The position numbers and the translations under genes were made by a program. A DNA stretch of 20,751 bases from an uncultured Eubacteriales bacterium (GTDB lineage Bacteria; Bacillota; Clostridia; Oscillospirales; Acutalibacteraceae): contig ONPE01000010.1 in assembly GCA_900319615.1 (NCBI GenBank), positions 1 through 20,751 of the forward strand. Direction: 5' to 3'. Below the pieces are notes generated by a model, which was not told the origin of the DNA, searched no databases, and worked only from the letters and a program-made list of their open reading frames with translations. Below, piece after piece: positions 15,409-20,751 of the stretch. The stretch's first letter is position 1. The number at the start of each line of letters is the position of its first letter.

Positions 15409-15664
15409 TGTCAAATCCTCCGTTTTGAGACAGCTCGATAATCAAATGGGCGTTGTTCTCGATGATCGTTTGATATCTTTTGATTTCGTCATCGGTAAAT
15501 CCGGATATATCCTGCCACCTGTATTCAGGCAAGATACAGCTTGCGTAATGAAAGCCGTCTTTTTCATCGGGCTTTTCGATATATACCTTGACCGTGCTGT
15601 CGCTGAACATTTCAGAGTGAACAATCTCGGTTTCGTCATCAAGGGTAAGATAGGGGTACATCAT
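15392..15664 (-). CDS. Small acidic partner of the DUF4160 protein, unknown family
   Basis: A 90-residue protein. GGAGGTG (15671-15677) lies six bases before the ATG at 15664; a second ATG follows directly. It is acidic, with no membrane helix: an N-terminal YPYLTLDDETEIVHSEMF strand region, a middle HYASCILPEYRWQDISGF segment and a C-terminal helix (TDDEIKRYQTIIENNAHLII) ending in a flexible tail. It does not look like DUF2442, the usual neighbour of DUF4160. The overlap and shared promoter and terminator make it the likely functional partner, by analogy an antitoxin or adaptor; this is inference. Confidence 0.75.
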   Translation of the reverse strand: MMYPYLTLDDETEIVHSEMFSDSTVKVYIEKPDEKDGFHYASCILPEYRWQDISGFTDDEIKRYQTIIENNAHLIIELSQNGGFDNASGL

Positions 15665-15686
15665 AAATAACACCTCCGATAAAATC

Positions 15687-15715
15687 ATTATAACACATCA
15701 TACAATAAAACACAA
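15687..15715 (-). promoter_or_regulatory. Promoter of the DUF4160 pair (minus strand)
   Basis: On the minus strand an extended -10 TGTTATAAT (TATAAT at 15687-15692) lies 17 bp from a weak -35 TTGTGT (15710-15715). The leader is about 16 nt. Confidence 0.6.
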
Positions 15716-15760
15716 TCACTTTGTCTGAGTAACGATTTGTGATTTGTAATCATCATCAGT

Positions 15761-15792
15761 AAAAAACCGTCCGGTTTGATCGACCGGACGGT
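15761..15792 (-). terminator. Intrinsic terminator downstream of the AMP ligase (minus strand)
   Basis: A perfect 10-bp stem (ACCGTCCGGT 15766-15775 with ACCGGACGGT 15783-15792), loop of 7, followed on the minus strand by six T. It lies about 135 nt after the ligase stop, leaving a long 3' untranslated segment. Confidence 0.85.
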
Positions 15793-15927
15793 ATCTGTAT
15801 GCTTCAGCATATTATTCTGTTGTGCGGATCGCGATCCGTGTTTCACGAATCAAAGATTCGAAGATGATCTCCCGGATTATCCGGATGATCGGTAAGCAAG
15901 ATGCGCCGTGAACGTCACGAAGTTGTC
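15793..15927 (-). other. 3' untranslated segment with four short inverted repeats
   Basis: Between the ligase stop and its terminator lie, in plus-strand order, CGGATCGCGATCCG (15825-15838, perfect palindrome), CGAATC-AAA-GATTCG (15846-15860), CCGGA-TTA-TCCGG (15872-15884) and CGTGA-ACG-TCACG (15907-15919). Each could form a small RNA hairpin. No open frame with a ribosome site is present. Confidence 0.5.
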
Positions 15928-17661
15928 TTACTTGCTGTTTTCGTCCCTGAGCTTTTCAAGGGCGCGGAAATCGACTTTGCCTCTTGATGTACGCGGAAGC
16001 TCGCTGATGAATTCTACCTCCTCGGGGATCATGTAACCGGGCAGGAAGTTGTGGCAATATTTTTTGATCTCGTCCGAAAGCTGTTCGGTACCTGAAACAT
16101 GGGGCTTGAGCTCAACATAAGCCTTGGGGTAGTTGACTCTTACCTCATCGGGAACGCTGATGACGCAGCTGAGTGAAACGGCGGGGTGAGTGTTGACGAC
16201 CTTTTCGATACGGTCGGGGAAGAGCTTTGTGACGACGCCGTCCTTACCCTTTGTCATGATGATACGTTTGATACGGCCTGTGATGTACAGTCTGCCGTTT
16301 TCGTCGAGCTTACCGAGGTCGCCGGTGTGGATCCAGCGCACGCCGTCATCATGGACTCTGACAAGATCGTCGGTAGCCTGTTTATTGTGATAGTAACCGA
16401 GCATTACGCAGGGACCGGCGAAGCAGATCTCGCCCTCCTGGTTATAGCCCAGCTCTTTGTGGGTCTCGGTGTCGATGATCTTGCAGTTGGAGTGCTGCAG
16501 CGGGATACCGAGGCTGTTTTCGCCCATGTCATATCCGGGCATCGTAAAGGTGGATGCGCCCATAAGCTCGGTCATGCCGATACCCTTGCCGAGCTTGTTG
16601 GCTACCTTGCACTGCTTATACAGCTCGTTGACCGCAGCCTCGTTCTGAGGATCCATAGCTTCGCCGCCGTAAGCGGAGAGCCTGATGAACGAAAGATCGG
16701 CATTGTGGCGCTCCTTAGCGGTGAGCATAGCCTCGAGGTAGGGGGGGATGGTGGCGATAATGTTGGGTCTGTATTTCTTGGCATATTCAAAGAACTTATC
16801 CGGCTCATATTTGGGGATGAGCACGCACTTCTGACCCAGACCGAGAGGCTCCAGCATGGAGTTGATGAGACTGTAGTTGACAAAGGGCGGCAGCACTGCC
16901 ATCTGTGTCTCCTGTCGTCTCATATCCAGCATAAGACCCATCTGCATGATCTCGTAGTTGATGTTGTTGTCGGAGCACATAACGCCCTTGGGCTCGCCGG
17001 TGGTGCCACCGGTGTGCGAAATCAGCGCCATGGTGTTCGGATCTTTTTTATACTCGGGGATATTTACACCCTTGCTCATCTTGAGGAAATCCTGCCAGCG
17101 GAGTGTTTTTGCCTCGTCATGGAGCGGGATCTTTTTGTTCTTGAGGAAGAACATCTGCTTGAGTCCCATGGGGAGGGATTCGCCGGCCGTGATGATGACC
17201 GAACGGGTAACAGAGGTTTTGTCCAGAGACGGAACAACGATACGATATGTAGCGTCAAAGAGGAACGCGAAACGGCTTTTGACTTCATTGAGATAGAAAG
17301 CAAGCTCCTGCTCGCCTGCCAGCGGGTGGATCATGTTGGATACGGCGCCGATCCTGTTGATAGCGTAAACAAGGTAGAGCGCCTCGGGGATACTCGGAAG
17401 TCCTACGGTGACGATATCGCCCTCTCTTACGCCCAGCTCGATAAGAGCAGCTGTAGTTGTTTCGATATTCTTGAACAGCTCGGCGAAGGTGATCTCTCTG
17501 CCGAAGTAGTTGATAGCTATCTGCTGAGGATAATCCTTATTGTTGTTGTATAGAAACTCGTAAATGCTGCACTCCGGGATCGGGGTGTTGATCATTTTAT
17601 CGGTGTAATAATTCAGCCAAGGTTTGTCGATCGAGGGGTAACCTGTAATATGTTTTTTCAT
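15928..17661 (-). CDS. AMP-dependent acyl-CoA synthetase/ligase (ANL superfamily)
   Basis: A 577-residue cytoplasmic enzyme that should activate a carboxylic acid with ATP to an acyl-adenylate and pass it to CoA or another thiol. Visible core motifs: P-loop A3 SHTGGTTGEPKG (215-226), A5 GIGMTEL (360-366), A7 HTGDLG (445-450) with the ribose-binding Asp, A8 hinge GRIKRIIMTKG (462-472) and the A10 lysine in RTSRGKVDF (K562). Length and motif order are normal and the protein looks active. The ATG at 17661 has GGAGGA five bases upstream. The acyl substrate cannot be told from sequence. A shorter paralogue lacking the P-loop lies at 19237 on the other strand, about 1.6 kb away. Confidence 0.92.
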   Translation of the reverse strand: MKKHITGYPSIDKPWLNYYTDKMINTPIPECSIYEFLYNNNKDYPQQIAINYFGREITFAELFKNIETTTAALIELGVREGDIVTVGLPSIPEALYLVYAINRIGAVSNMIHPLAGEQELAFYLNEVKSRFAFLFDATYRIVVPSLDKTSVTRSVIITAGESLPMGLKQMFFLKNKKIPLHDEAKTLRWQDFLKMSKGVNIPEYKKDPNTMALISHTGGTTGEPKGVMCSDNNINYEIMQMGLMLDMRRQETQMAVLPPFVNYSLINSMLEPLGLGQKCVLIPKYEPDKFFEYAKKYRPNIIATIPPYLEAMLTAKERHNADLSFIRLSAYGGEAMDPQNEAAVNELYKQCKVANKLGKGIGMTELMGASTFTMPGYDMGENSLGIPLQHSNCKIIDTETHKELGYNQEGEICFAGPCVMLGYYHNKQATDDLVRVHDDGVRWIHTGDLGKLDENGRLYITGRIKRIIMTKGKDGVVTKLFPDRIEKVVNTHPAVSLSCVISVPDEVRVNYPKAYVELKPHVSGTEQLSDEIKKYCHNFLPGYMIPEEVEFISELPRTSRGKVDFRALEKLRDENSK

Positions 17662-17723
17662 TTGATTCCTCCAATAATAGAAAAATATTCATCAACGGAA
17701 TGATTGCTCATCCGATTGTTATA

Positions 17724-17753
17724 ACTATAACATACTAATATAAAAACAATCAA
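17724..17753 (-). promoter_or_regulatory. Promoter of the AMP ligase (minus strand)
   Basis: On the minus strand TTGATT (17748-17753), 18 bp, TATAGT (17724-17729) with a TG one base before the -10. It predicts a leader of about 55 nt. Confidence 0.5.
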
Positions 17754-17867
17754 TAGCAAAAACAGACAAAAAAATACTTGTTTTTCCGATGAATACTCCT
17801 TTATCTGTCATTTTAGCCGCCGACCTGCCCGATGCGCTCTCTGAACCTGAAAAATCCGGTACGTTTT

Positions 17868-17889
17868 TCTTTGGACATTCTTTGGACAT
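17868..17889. repeat. 11-bp tandem duplication in an intergenic region
   Basis: TCTTTGGACAT is repeated exactly, head to tail (17868-17878, 17879-17889). It lies in the stretch 17754-17950, where I see no supported gene; the short open frames there lack ribosome sites. Confidence 0.75.
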
Positions 17890-17950
17890 CGGCTCGATTT
17901 GCACGCCGGAACTAAACAGCAGTCATCTTTATTACTTGATTTATATTCAT

Positions 17951-17988
17951 AATAAAACGACACCGAAGTTATCACGACCCCGGCGTCG
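17951..17988 (-). terminator. Intrinsic terminator after the two-helix membrane protein (minus strand)
   Basis: On the minus strand a 12-bp stem (17977-17988 with 17958-17969, three G-U pairs) and a 7-nt loop run into TTTTATT. It lies about 31 nt after the stop of the minus-strand gene at 18020. Confidence 0.75.
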
Positions 17989-18019
17989 ATGAATTTGTTG
18001 GGATGAAGTCGGAGCTGTA

Positions 18020-18541
18020 TCAGTCAGATTCGGCGTCCTTTGCGACAGTGAAACGGATATCGGATTGTATCAGGCGTTTCAGGCAACGTATGTCATCGCG
18101 GGAATCTGCTTGCTGCAGCACGAAGATGTCGGTAGCTTCCCAAACAAAGACCCAGCCTATAATGGAGAGGATCTCTGCGAAGACAGAATCGGTTTTAGCC
18201 GAAACATACAGCCATAGCGACAGAGTTGCCGCGCCGAAAATGAGCATAACGATAGCTTTGATCATCAGAAGCCTAAGCTCGTGGCTGATATCGTCGATAC
18301 GCTGGGTAAATTCTTCGCAGATATTCTCTTTTACGCGTTCTTCGTTAACGGGAACATCACTGGTTATGTTGATAACATAGTCTTCTTCGATTTTTCTGTG
18401 TTTTCTTAGATACACTCGCTCAAAATAGCTGATTGTATCATCGGAAAGCATTTTGTGATCGGGATCCATTTCGGCATAAAGATCCGACTCTTCATGAATC
18501 CTCATGTTGATTATTCTCTTTTGGATGTTTTTTGTCGCCAT
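18020..18541 (-). CDS. Two-helix membrane protein of unknown function
   Basis: A 173-residue protein. The ATG at 18541 is chosen because GAGGAGGA (18549-18556) lies seven bases upstream; an in-frame TTG two codons earlier is too close to it. The first about 85 residues are charged and soluble (many Glu, Asp, Lys, Arg). Two hydrophobic helices follow (about 90-113, LLMIKAIVMLIFGAATLSL; and about 121-142, FAEILSIIGWVFVWEATDIF), then a short charged tail with SRDDIRCLKRLIQSDIRF. Both ends are probably cytoplasmic. I do not recognise the family. It has its own promoter and terminator. Confidence 0.72.
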   Translation of the reverse strand: MATKNIQKRIINMRIHEESDLYAEMDPDHKMLSDDTISYFERVYLRKHRKIEEDYVINITSDVPVNEERVKENICEEFTQRIDDISHELRLLMIKAIVMLIFGAATLSLWLYVSAKTDSVFAEILSIIGWVFVWEATDIFVLQQADSRDDIRCLKRLIQSDIRFTVAKDAESD

Positions 18542-18571
18542 GTTCAAATCCTCCTCTTATCTTTTGCGTTT

Positions 18572-18600
18572 AGTATATCACAGCAAAACGCGTAATTCAA
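18572..18600 (-). promoter_or_regulatory. Promoter of the two-helix membrane protein (minus strand)
   Basis: TTGAAT (18595-18600), 17 bp, TATACT (18572-18577) preceded by TGA (extended -10), read on the minus strand. Confidence 0.72.
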
Positions 18601-18701
18601 GCTATTTGATCTCATTTGAGCCGGTGTGACTTTTGCTTTGTACCTAAGATTTTTCGGAATAGATTATTTCGATGAACGTCATGATTCAAGAGACCCCGCG
18701 G

Positions 18702-18800
18702 CACGCTCCCGTTCAAGTCCCGCGACCTGCATCTTGCCCGAAAAAAACAAAAGCGGACAGCATCCCAATGATACTGTCCGCCTTTATGGTGCGGGTAACA
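18702..18800 (-). repeat. Degenerate repeat A of the tRNA-Leu 3' end and terminator
   Basis: This about 99-bp unit resembles 18937-19032 (unit B) in layout and flanks: a shared CACGCTC...TTCAAGTCC...ACCTGCA...TTGC...GAAAAA segment (offset 235), a hairpin of different sequence, then ATGGTGCGGGTAACA (18786-18800), identical for 15 bp to the tRNA-Leu 3' end (19018-19032). No rest of a tRNA is recognisable beyond it, so this looks like a relic or attachment-site-like copy. Confidence 0.6.
18741..18781 (-). terminator. Strong terminator-like hairpin in repeat A (minus strand)
   Basis: GCGGACAG (18753-18760) pairs with CTGTCCGC (18774-18781), the stem extending four further pairs inward. On the minus strand it is followed by TTTTGTTTTTTT. 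No intact gene ends in front of it, only the 15-bp tRNA 3'-end copy. Confidence 0.8.
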
Positions 18801-18879
18801 TAAGTCGGTGATGTCGGATTCCGCGGCTTTCGTCTTGGGTTCGTCACCTCCTGACACAACACCTTTCTGCGCTCTCGCT

Positions 18880-18904
18880 AAAAACGCCATGCTATGGCGT
18901 TTTT
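18880..18904. terminator. Symmetrical bidirectional terminator-like hairpin
   Basis: A perfect 11-bp inverted repeat AAAAACGCCAT (18880-18890) / ATGGCGTTTTT (18894-18904) with a 3-nt loop, giving A and U tracts in both directions. It lies in the gene-poor stretch between the two tRNA 3'-end copies. Confidence 0.7.
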
Positions 18905-18936
18905 GTCTGCGATGTGCGCTGACGCTTACATCTTGA

Positions 18937-19032
18937 CACGCTCGCCTTCAAGTCCTGTTACCTGCACTTTGCTTGAAAAAGATTAACGGCAGATACACGG
19001 TTGTGTATCTGCCGTTAATGGTGCGGGTAACA
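18937..19032 (-). repeat. Repeat unit B: inverted copy of the tRNA 3' end plus tRNA terminator
   Basis: Plus-strand bases 18947-18967 are the reverse complement of 19021-19041, the T-arm and acceptor 3' strand of tRNA-Leu, with 20 of 21 positions matching. The two arms enclose the 16-bp terminator hairpin at 18983-19018. In outline it parallels unit A at 18702-18800. Confidence 0.75.
18975..19018 (-). terminator. tRNA-Leu terminator (minus strand)
   Basis: A perfect 16-bp stem (18983-18998 with 19003-19018), loop GGTT, followed on the minus strand by TCTTTTTC. It begins at the base right after the encoded CCA end of the tRNA. Confidence 0.9.
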
Positions 19033-19102
19033 GGACTTGAACCTGCACGGTGTTGCCACAAGAACCTAAATCTTGCGCGTCTGCCAATTCCGCCATACCC
19101 GC
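19019..19102 (-). tRNA. tRNA-Leu (anticodon UAG)
   Basis: 84 nt including an encoded CCA. On the minus strand the acceptor strands GCGGGTA (19096-19102) and TACCCGC (19023-19029) pair perfectly. The D-arm region TGGCGGAATTGGCAGACGC, the anticodon stem CAAGA/TCTTG around loop TTTAGGT (anticodon TAG at 19066-19068), a long class II variable arm and the T-loop GGTTCAAGTCC are all present. It reads CUA leucine codons and has its own promoter and terminator. Confidence 0.96.
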
Positions 19103-19114
19103 GTCTTTTTTATC

Positions 19115-19143
19115 ATTATACATTTCCCGTGAGGAAAAGTCAA
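19115..19143 (-). promoter_or_regulatory. tRNA-Leu promoter (minus strand)
   Basis: TTGACT (19138-19143), 17 bp, TATAAT (19115-19120), read on the minus strand, giving a start a few bases before the mature tRNA 5' end at 19102. Confidence 0.87.
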
Positions 19144-19175
19144 TCCCTTCGGGTGTTGTCGAAATACTCATCTCC

Positions 19176-19204
19176 TTGACATACGGCGGCATTTACTATA
19201 TTAT
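19176..19204 (+). promoter_or_regulatory. Promoter of the second AMP ligase
   Basis: TTGACA (19176-19181, perfect), 17 bp, TATTAT (19199-19204). It is divergent from the tRNA promoter. Confidence 0.83.
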
Positions 19205-19236
19205 ATTTGAGGATTATTTTTAAGCGAGGATACAAT

Positions 19237-20751
19237 ATGAGCTATATTATCGACTATCCCGAGCTGACGATGTATCAGATGATCGAGAAGCGCGCCGGTA
19301 TCGTACCCGACGAGGACGCCGTGGAATTTTACGGAAAGAAGATCTCCTTCAAAGGGCTTATCAAGCGCATCGACCGATGCGCGCGCGCGTTCATCGCGGC
19401 AGGAATAGGGAAGGGCGACGCAGTTACCCTGTGTATGCCGAATATACCGCAGACTCTCGAGTGCTTCTACGCGCTGAACCGTATCGGTGCGATCGCTAAC
19501 ATGGTGCACCCTCTGTCTGCACAGAACGAGATCACATACTATGTGAATATATCCGAGAGCAAGGCGATCATCACGGTCGATATGTTCTTCGAGAACGTGA
19601 AGAACGCGTTGAAGAACGCCGATCATCCGGTACAGGCTATCGTCTGCCGAATGCAGGACGAGCTGCCGCTCGCTCTCGCTGCGGCGTTTGTACTCAAAAA
19701 AGGCAAGGACTATCTCAGATTCCCCGACATCGACAACAGCATCCTTTATAAGGATTTCATCAAGGGTGCTTCAAAGGTCGATAGGCTGCCCGAGATAAAG
19801 TTTGAGAAGGATCGCACGGCGGTCATACTCTACATAAGCTGTATGCCGATGTTCCACGGCTTCGGCCTCGGCGTCAATATCCATGTCGTGCTGGTTTACG
19901 GCGCGTGTTGTATGCTGATGCCCACCTTTGACAAGCACAGCTACGCAAAGGCGCTGATAAAGAAGCGCCCGAACTTCATCGCAGGCGTGCCGACCATCTT
20001 CGAGGCTCTGCTTCATCTGCCTGAGCTCGAGGGTCATGATCTGTCGTTCCTGCTCGGTATGTTCTGCGGCGGTGACTCGCTGTCGGTAGAGCTCAAGAAG
20101 AGCATCGACAAATTCCTTAAAGAGCACAACGCCTCCATACAGGTGCGCGAGGGCTACGGCCTGACCGAGTGCGTCACGGCGTCCTGCTTGACCCCGAAGT
20201 ACGAGTATCGTGAGAACAGCATCGGCTTGCCTTATCCCGATACATACTATCAGATAGTCGCCCCCGGTACCGACGACGTACTGCCCTACGGGGAAGAGGG
20301 CGAGATCATCCTGCGCGGCCCGTCCGTCATGACCGGCTATCTCAAAAATCCCAAGGAGACCGCCGATACCCTGCGCAGACTCGCCGACGGCAATATTTGG
20401 CTGTACACCGGCGACCTCGGCTCTATGGACGAGGACGGCTATGTGTACTTCAAGCAGCGCATCAAGCGCATGATAATAACAAACGGCTACAATGTTTATC
20501 CCGGCCCGATAGAGAATATCATCGACGGTGTGGACGAGGTAGCGTACAGCTGCGTCATCGGCGTAAAGGATCCGAGGCGTATGCAGCGTGTGCGCGCCTA
20601 TGTAGTGCTTCACGACGGCGTAGAGCCGTCCGACGAGGTGAGGGAGAAGATCATGAAGGAGCTCAGCCTGCACGTGGCCAAGTACGCTCTGCCTAAGGAG
20701 ATCATCTTCCGCGACGAGCTGCCAAAAACTCTGGTCGGCAAGGTCGCTTAC
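19237..20751 (+). CDS. AMP-ligase paralogue lacking the ATP-binding P-loop (3' end outside window)
   Basis: 505 residues are visible, open to the right edge with no stop. The start is ATG 19237 with GAGGA (19226-19230) six bases upstream. It is clearly an ANL-superfamily enzyme: N-terminal SYIIDYPELTMYQMIEKRA, CMPNIPQTLECFYALNRIGA (83 region), A5 GYGLTE (306-311), A7 YTGDLG (390-395), A8 QRIKRMIITNGYN (407-419) and the A10 lysine in LPKTLVGKVAY (K502). The A3 P-loop (normally TSGTTGxPKG and the following helix) is absent: AVILY (195-199) runs straight into ISCMPMFHGFG (200-210), which in relatives lies about 40-45 residues later. The join is in frame, so the rest reads normally. By family knowledge such a protein should bind or use ATP poorly; it may be a pseudoenzyme, a recently damaged gene, or an assembly error. 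Confidence 0.88.
   Translation, partial: MSYIIDYPELTMYQMIEKRAGIVPDEDAVEFYGKKISFKGLIKRIDRCARAFIAAGIGKGDAVTLCMPNIPQTLECFYALNRIGAIANMVHPLSAQNEITYYVNISESKAIITVDMFFENVKNALKNADHPVQAIVCRMQDELPLALAAAFVLKKGKDYLRFPDIDNSILYKDFIKGASKVDRLPEIKFEKDRTAVILYISCMPMFHGFGLGVNIHVVLVYGACCMLMPTFDKHSYAKALIKKRPNFIAGVPTIFEALLHLPELEGHDLSFLLGMFCGGDSLSVELKKSIDKFLKEHNASIQVREGYGLTECVTASCLTPKYEYRENSIGLPYPDTYYQIVAPGTDDVLPYGEEGEIILRGPSVMTGYLKNPKETADTLRRLADGNIWLYTGDLGSMDEDGYVYFKQRIKRMIITNGYNVYPGPIENIIDGVDEVAYSCVIGVKDPRRMQRVRAYVVLHDGVEPSDEVREKIMKELSLHVAKYALPKEIIFRDELPKTLVGKVAY

Noticed and set aside
16186..17553. 455-residue plus-strand open frame opposite the AMP ligase
   Set aside because: The minus strand encodes a complete ANL enzyme here. 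The long antisense frame reflects codon bias, has no Shine-Dalgarno site and shows no recognisable motif.
17789..17992. 67-residue plus-strand open frame
   Set aside because: There is no ribosome site, it runs through an 11-bp tandem duplication and a minus-strand terminator, and its composition is unlike a protein.
18612..18890. 92-residue minus-strand open frame across the tRNA-like repeats
   Set aside because: Its ATG lies inside a terminator hairpin with no ribosome site and it translates the tRNA-derived repeat and hairpin sequences.
18973..19192. Short open frames on both strands over tRNA-Leu
   Set aside because: They translate the tRNA gene and its promoter; the tRNA call is secure.
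19771..20673. 300-residue minus-strand open frame opposite the second AMP ligase
   Set aside because: The plus strand encodes continuous ANL motifs from 19237 to the window end; the antisense frame has no start signal.
1..20751. CRISPR array, insertion sequence, transposase, integrase or rRNA gene
   Set aside because: No regularly spaced repeats, no transposase or integrase motifs and no rRNA-like sequence were seen; the tRNA-linked repeats are not accompanied by a recombinase in the window.

Overview
The window looks like chromosomal DNA of a starch-degrading, Gram-positive gut or rumen Clostridia bacterium, most likely a Ruminococcus-type Ruminococcaceae. The evidence is the two type I dockerin modules, the CBM26-like starch-binding modules, sharp Shine-Dalgarno sites (GGAGG / GAGGTGA), consensus sigma-A promoters (TTGACA-17-TATAAT) and intrinsic terminators closing most transcription units. 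Base composition by eye is around 50% G+C. I cannot name the species.

Layout. (1) 1-595: the C-terminal part of an ASKHA-fold sugar-kinase-like protein, cut by the left edge. (2) 868-5031: a 1387-residue secreted type I pullulanase (GH13) with CBM48-like, MucBP-like, CBM26-like and dockerin modules. (3) 5163-6551: a DUF308/HdeD-like membrane protein fused to what looks like a permuted papain-fold domain. (4) 6710-9859: an operon of a MATE transporter carrying a C-terminal HATPase (RsbW-like) domain, plus the rRNA uracil methyltransferase RlmD/RumA. (5) 9911-10475 (minus): a Phd/YefM-RelE/ParE toxin-antitoxin pair. (6) 10634-11192: a VOC-fold protein and a small one-helix membrane protein. (7) 11303-12990: a membrane HD-GYP phosphodiesterase and a 78-residue conserved small protein. 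(8) 13124-15020: a GH13 amylase lipoprotein with a frameshifted C-terminus, then a secreted stand-alone dockerin protein. (9) 15130-15664 (minus): a DUF4160 protein paired with an unknown partner. (10) 15928-17661 (minus): an acyl-CoA synthetase/AMP ligase. (11) 18020-18541 (minus): a two-helix membrane protein of unknown function. (12) 18601-19143: tRNA-Leu(UAG) with a terminator and a degenerate upstream repeat of its 3' end. (13) 19237-20751: a second AMP-ligase paralogue that runs off the right edge and has lost its ATP-binding P-loop by an in-frame deletion.

How the genes fit together. The pullulanase (debranching, starch-binding, able to dock onto a scaffoldin), the cell-anchored GH13 lipoprotein and the separate dockerin protein form a plausible amylosome-type starch system. 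No cohesin or scaffoldin gene is in the window. The rest is a mixture of housekeeping, signalling and small toxin-antitoxin-like modules.

The most notable observations are two lesions in otherwise intact genes (a 7-bp tandem duplication that frameshifts the amylase tail, and a clean in-frame loss of the P-loop from an AMP ligase), two unusual fusions (MATE + HATPase; DUF308 + permuted papain-like domain), the stand-alone dockerin with a non-canonical second calcium loop, and the inverted and direct repeats built around the tRNA-Leu 3' end.
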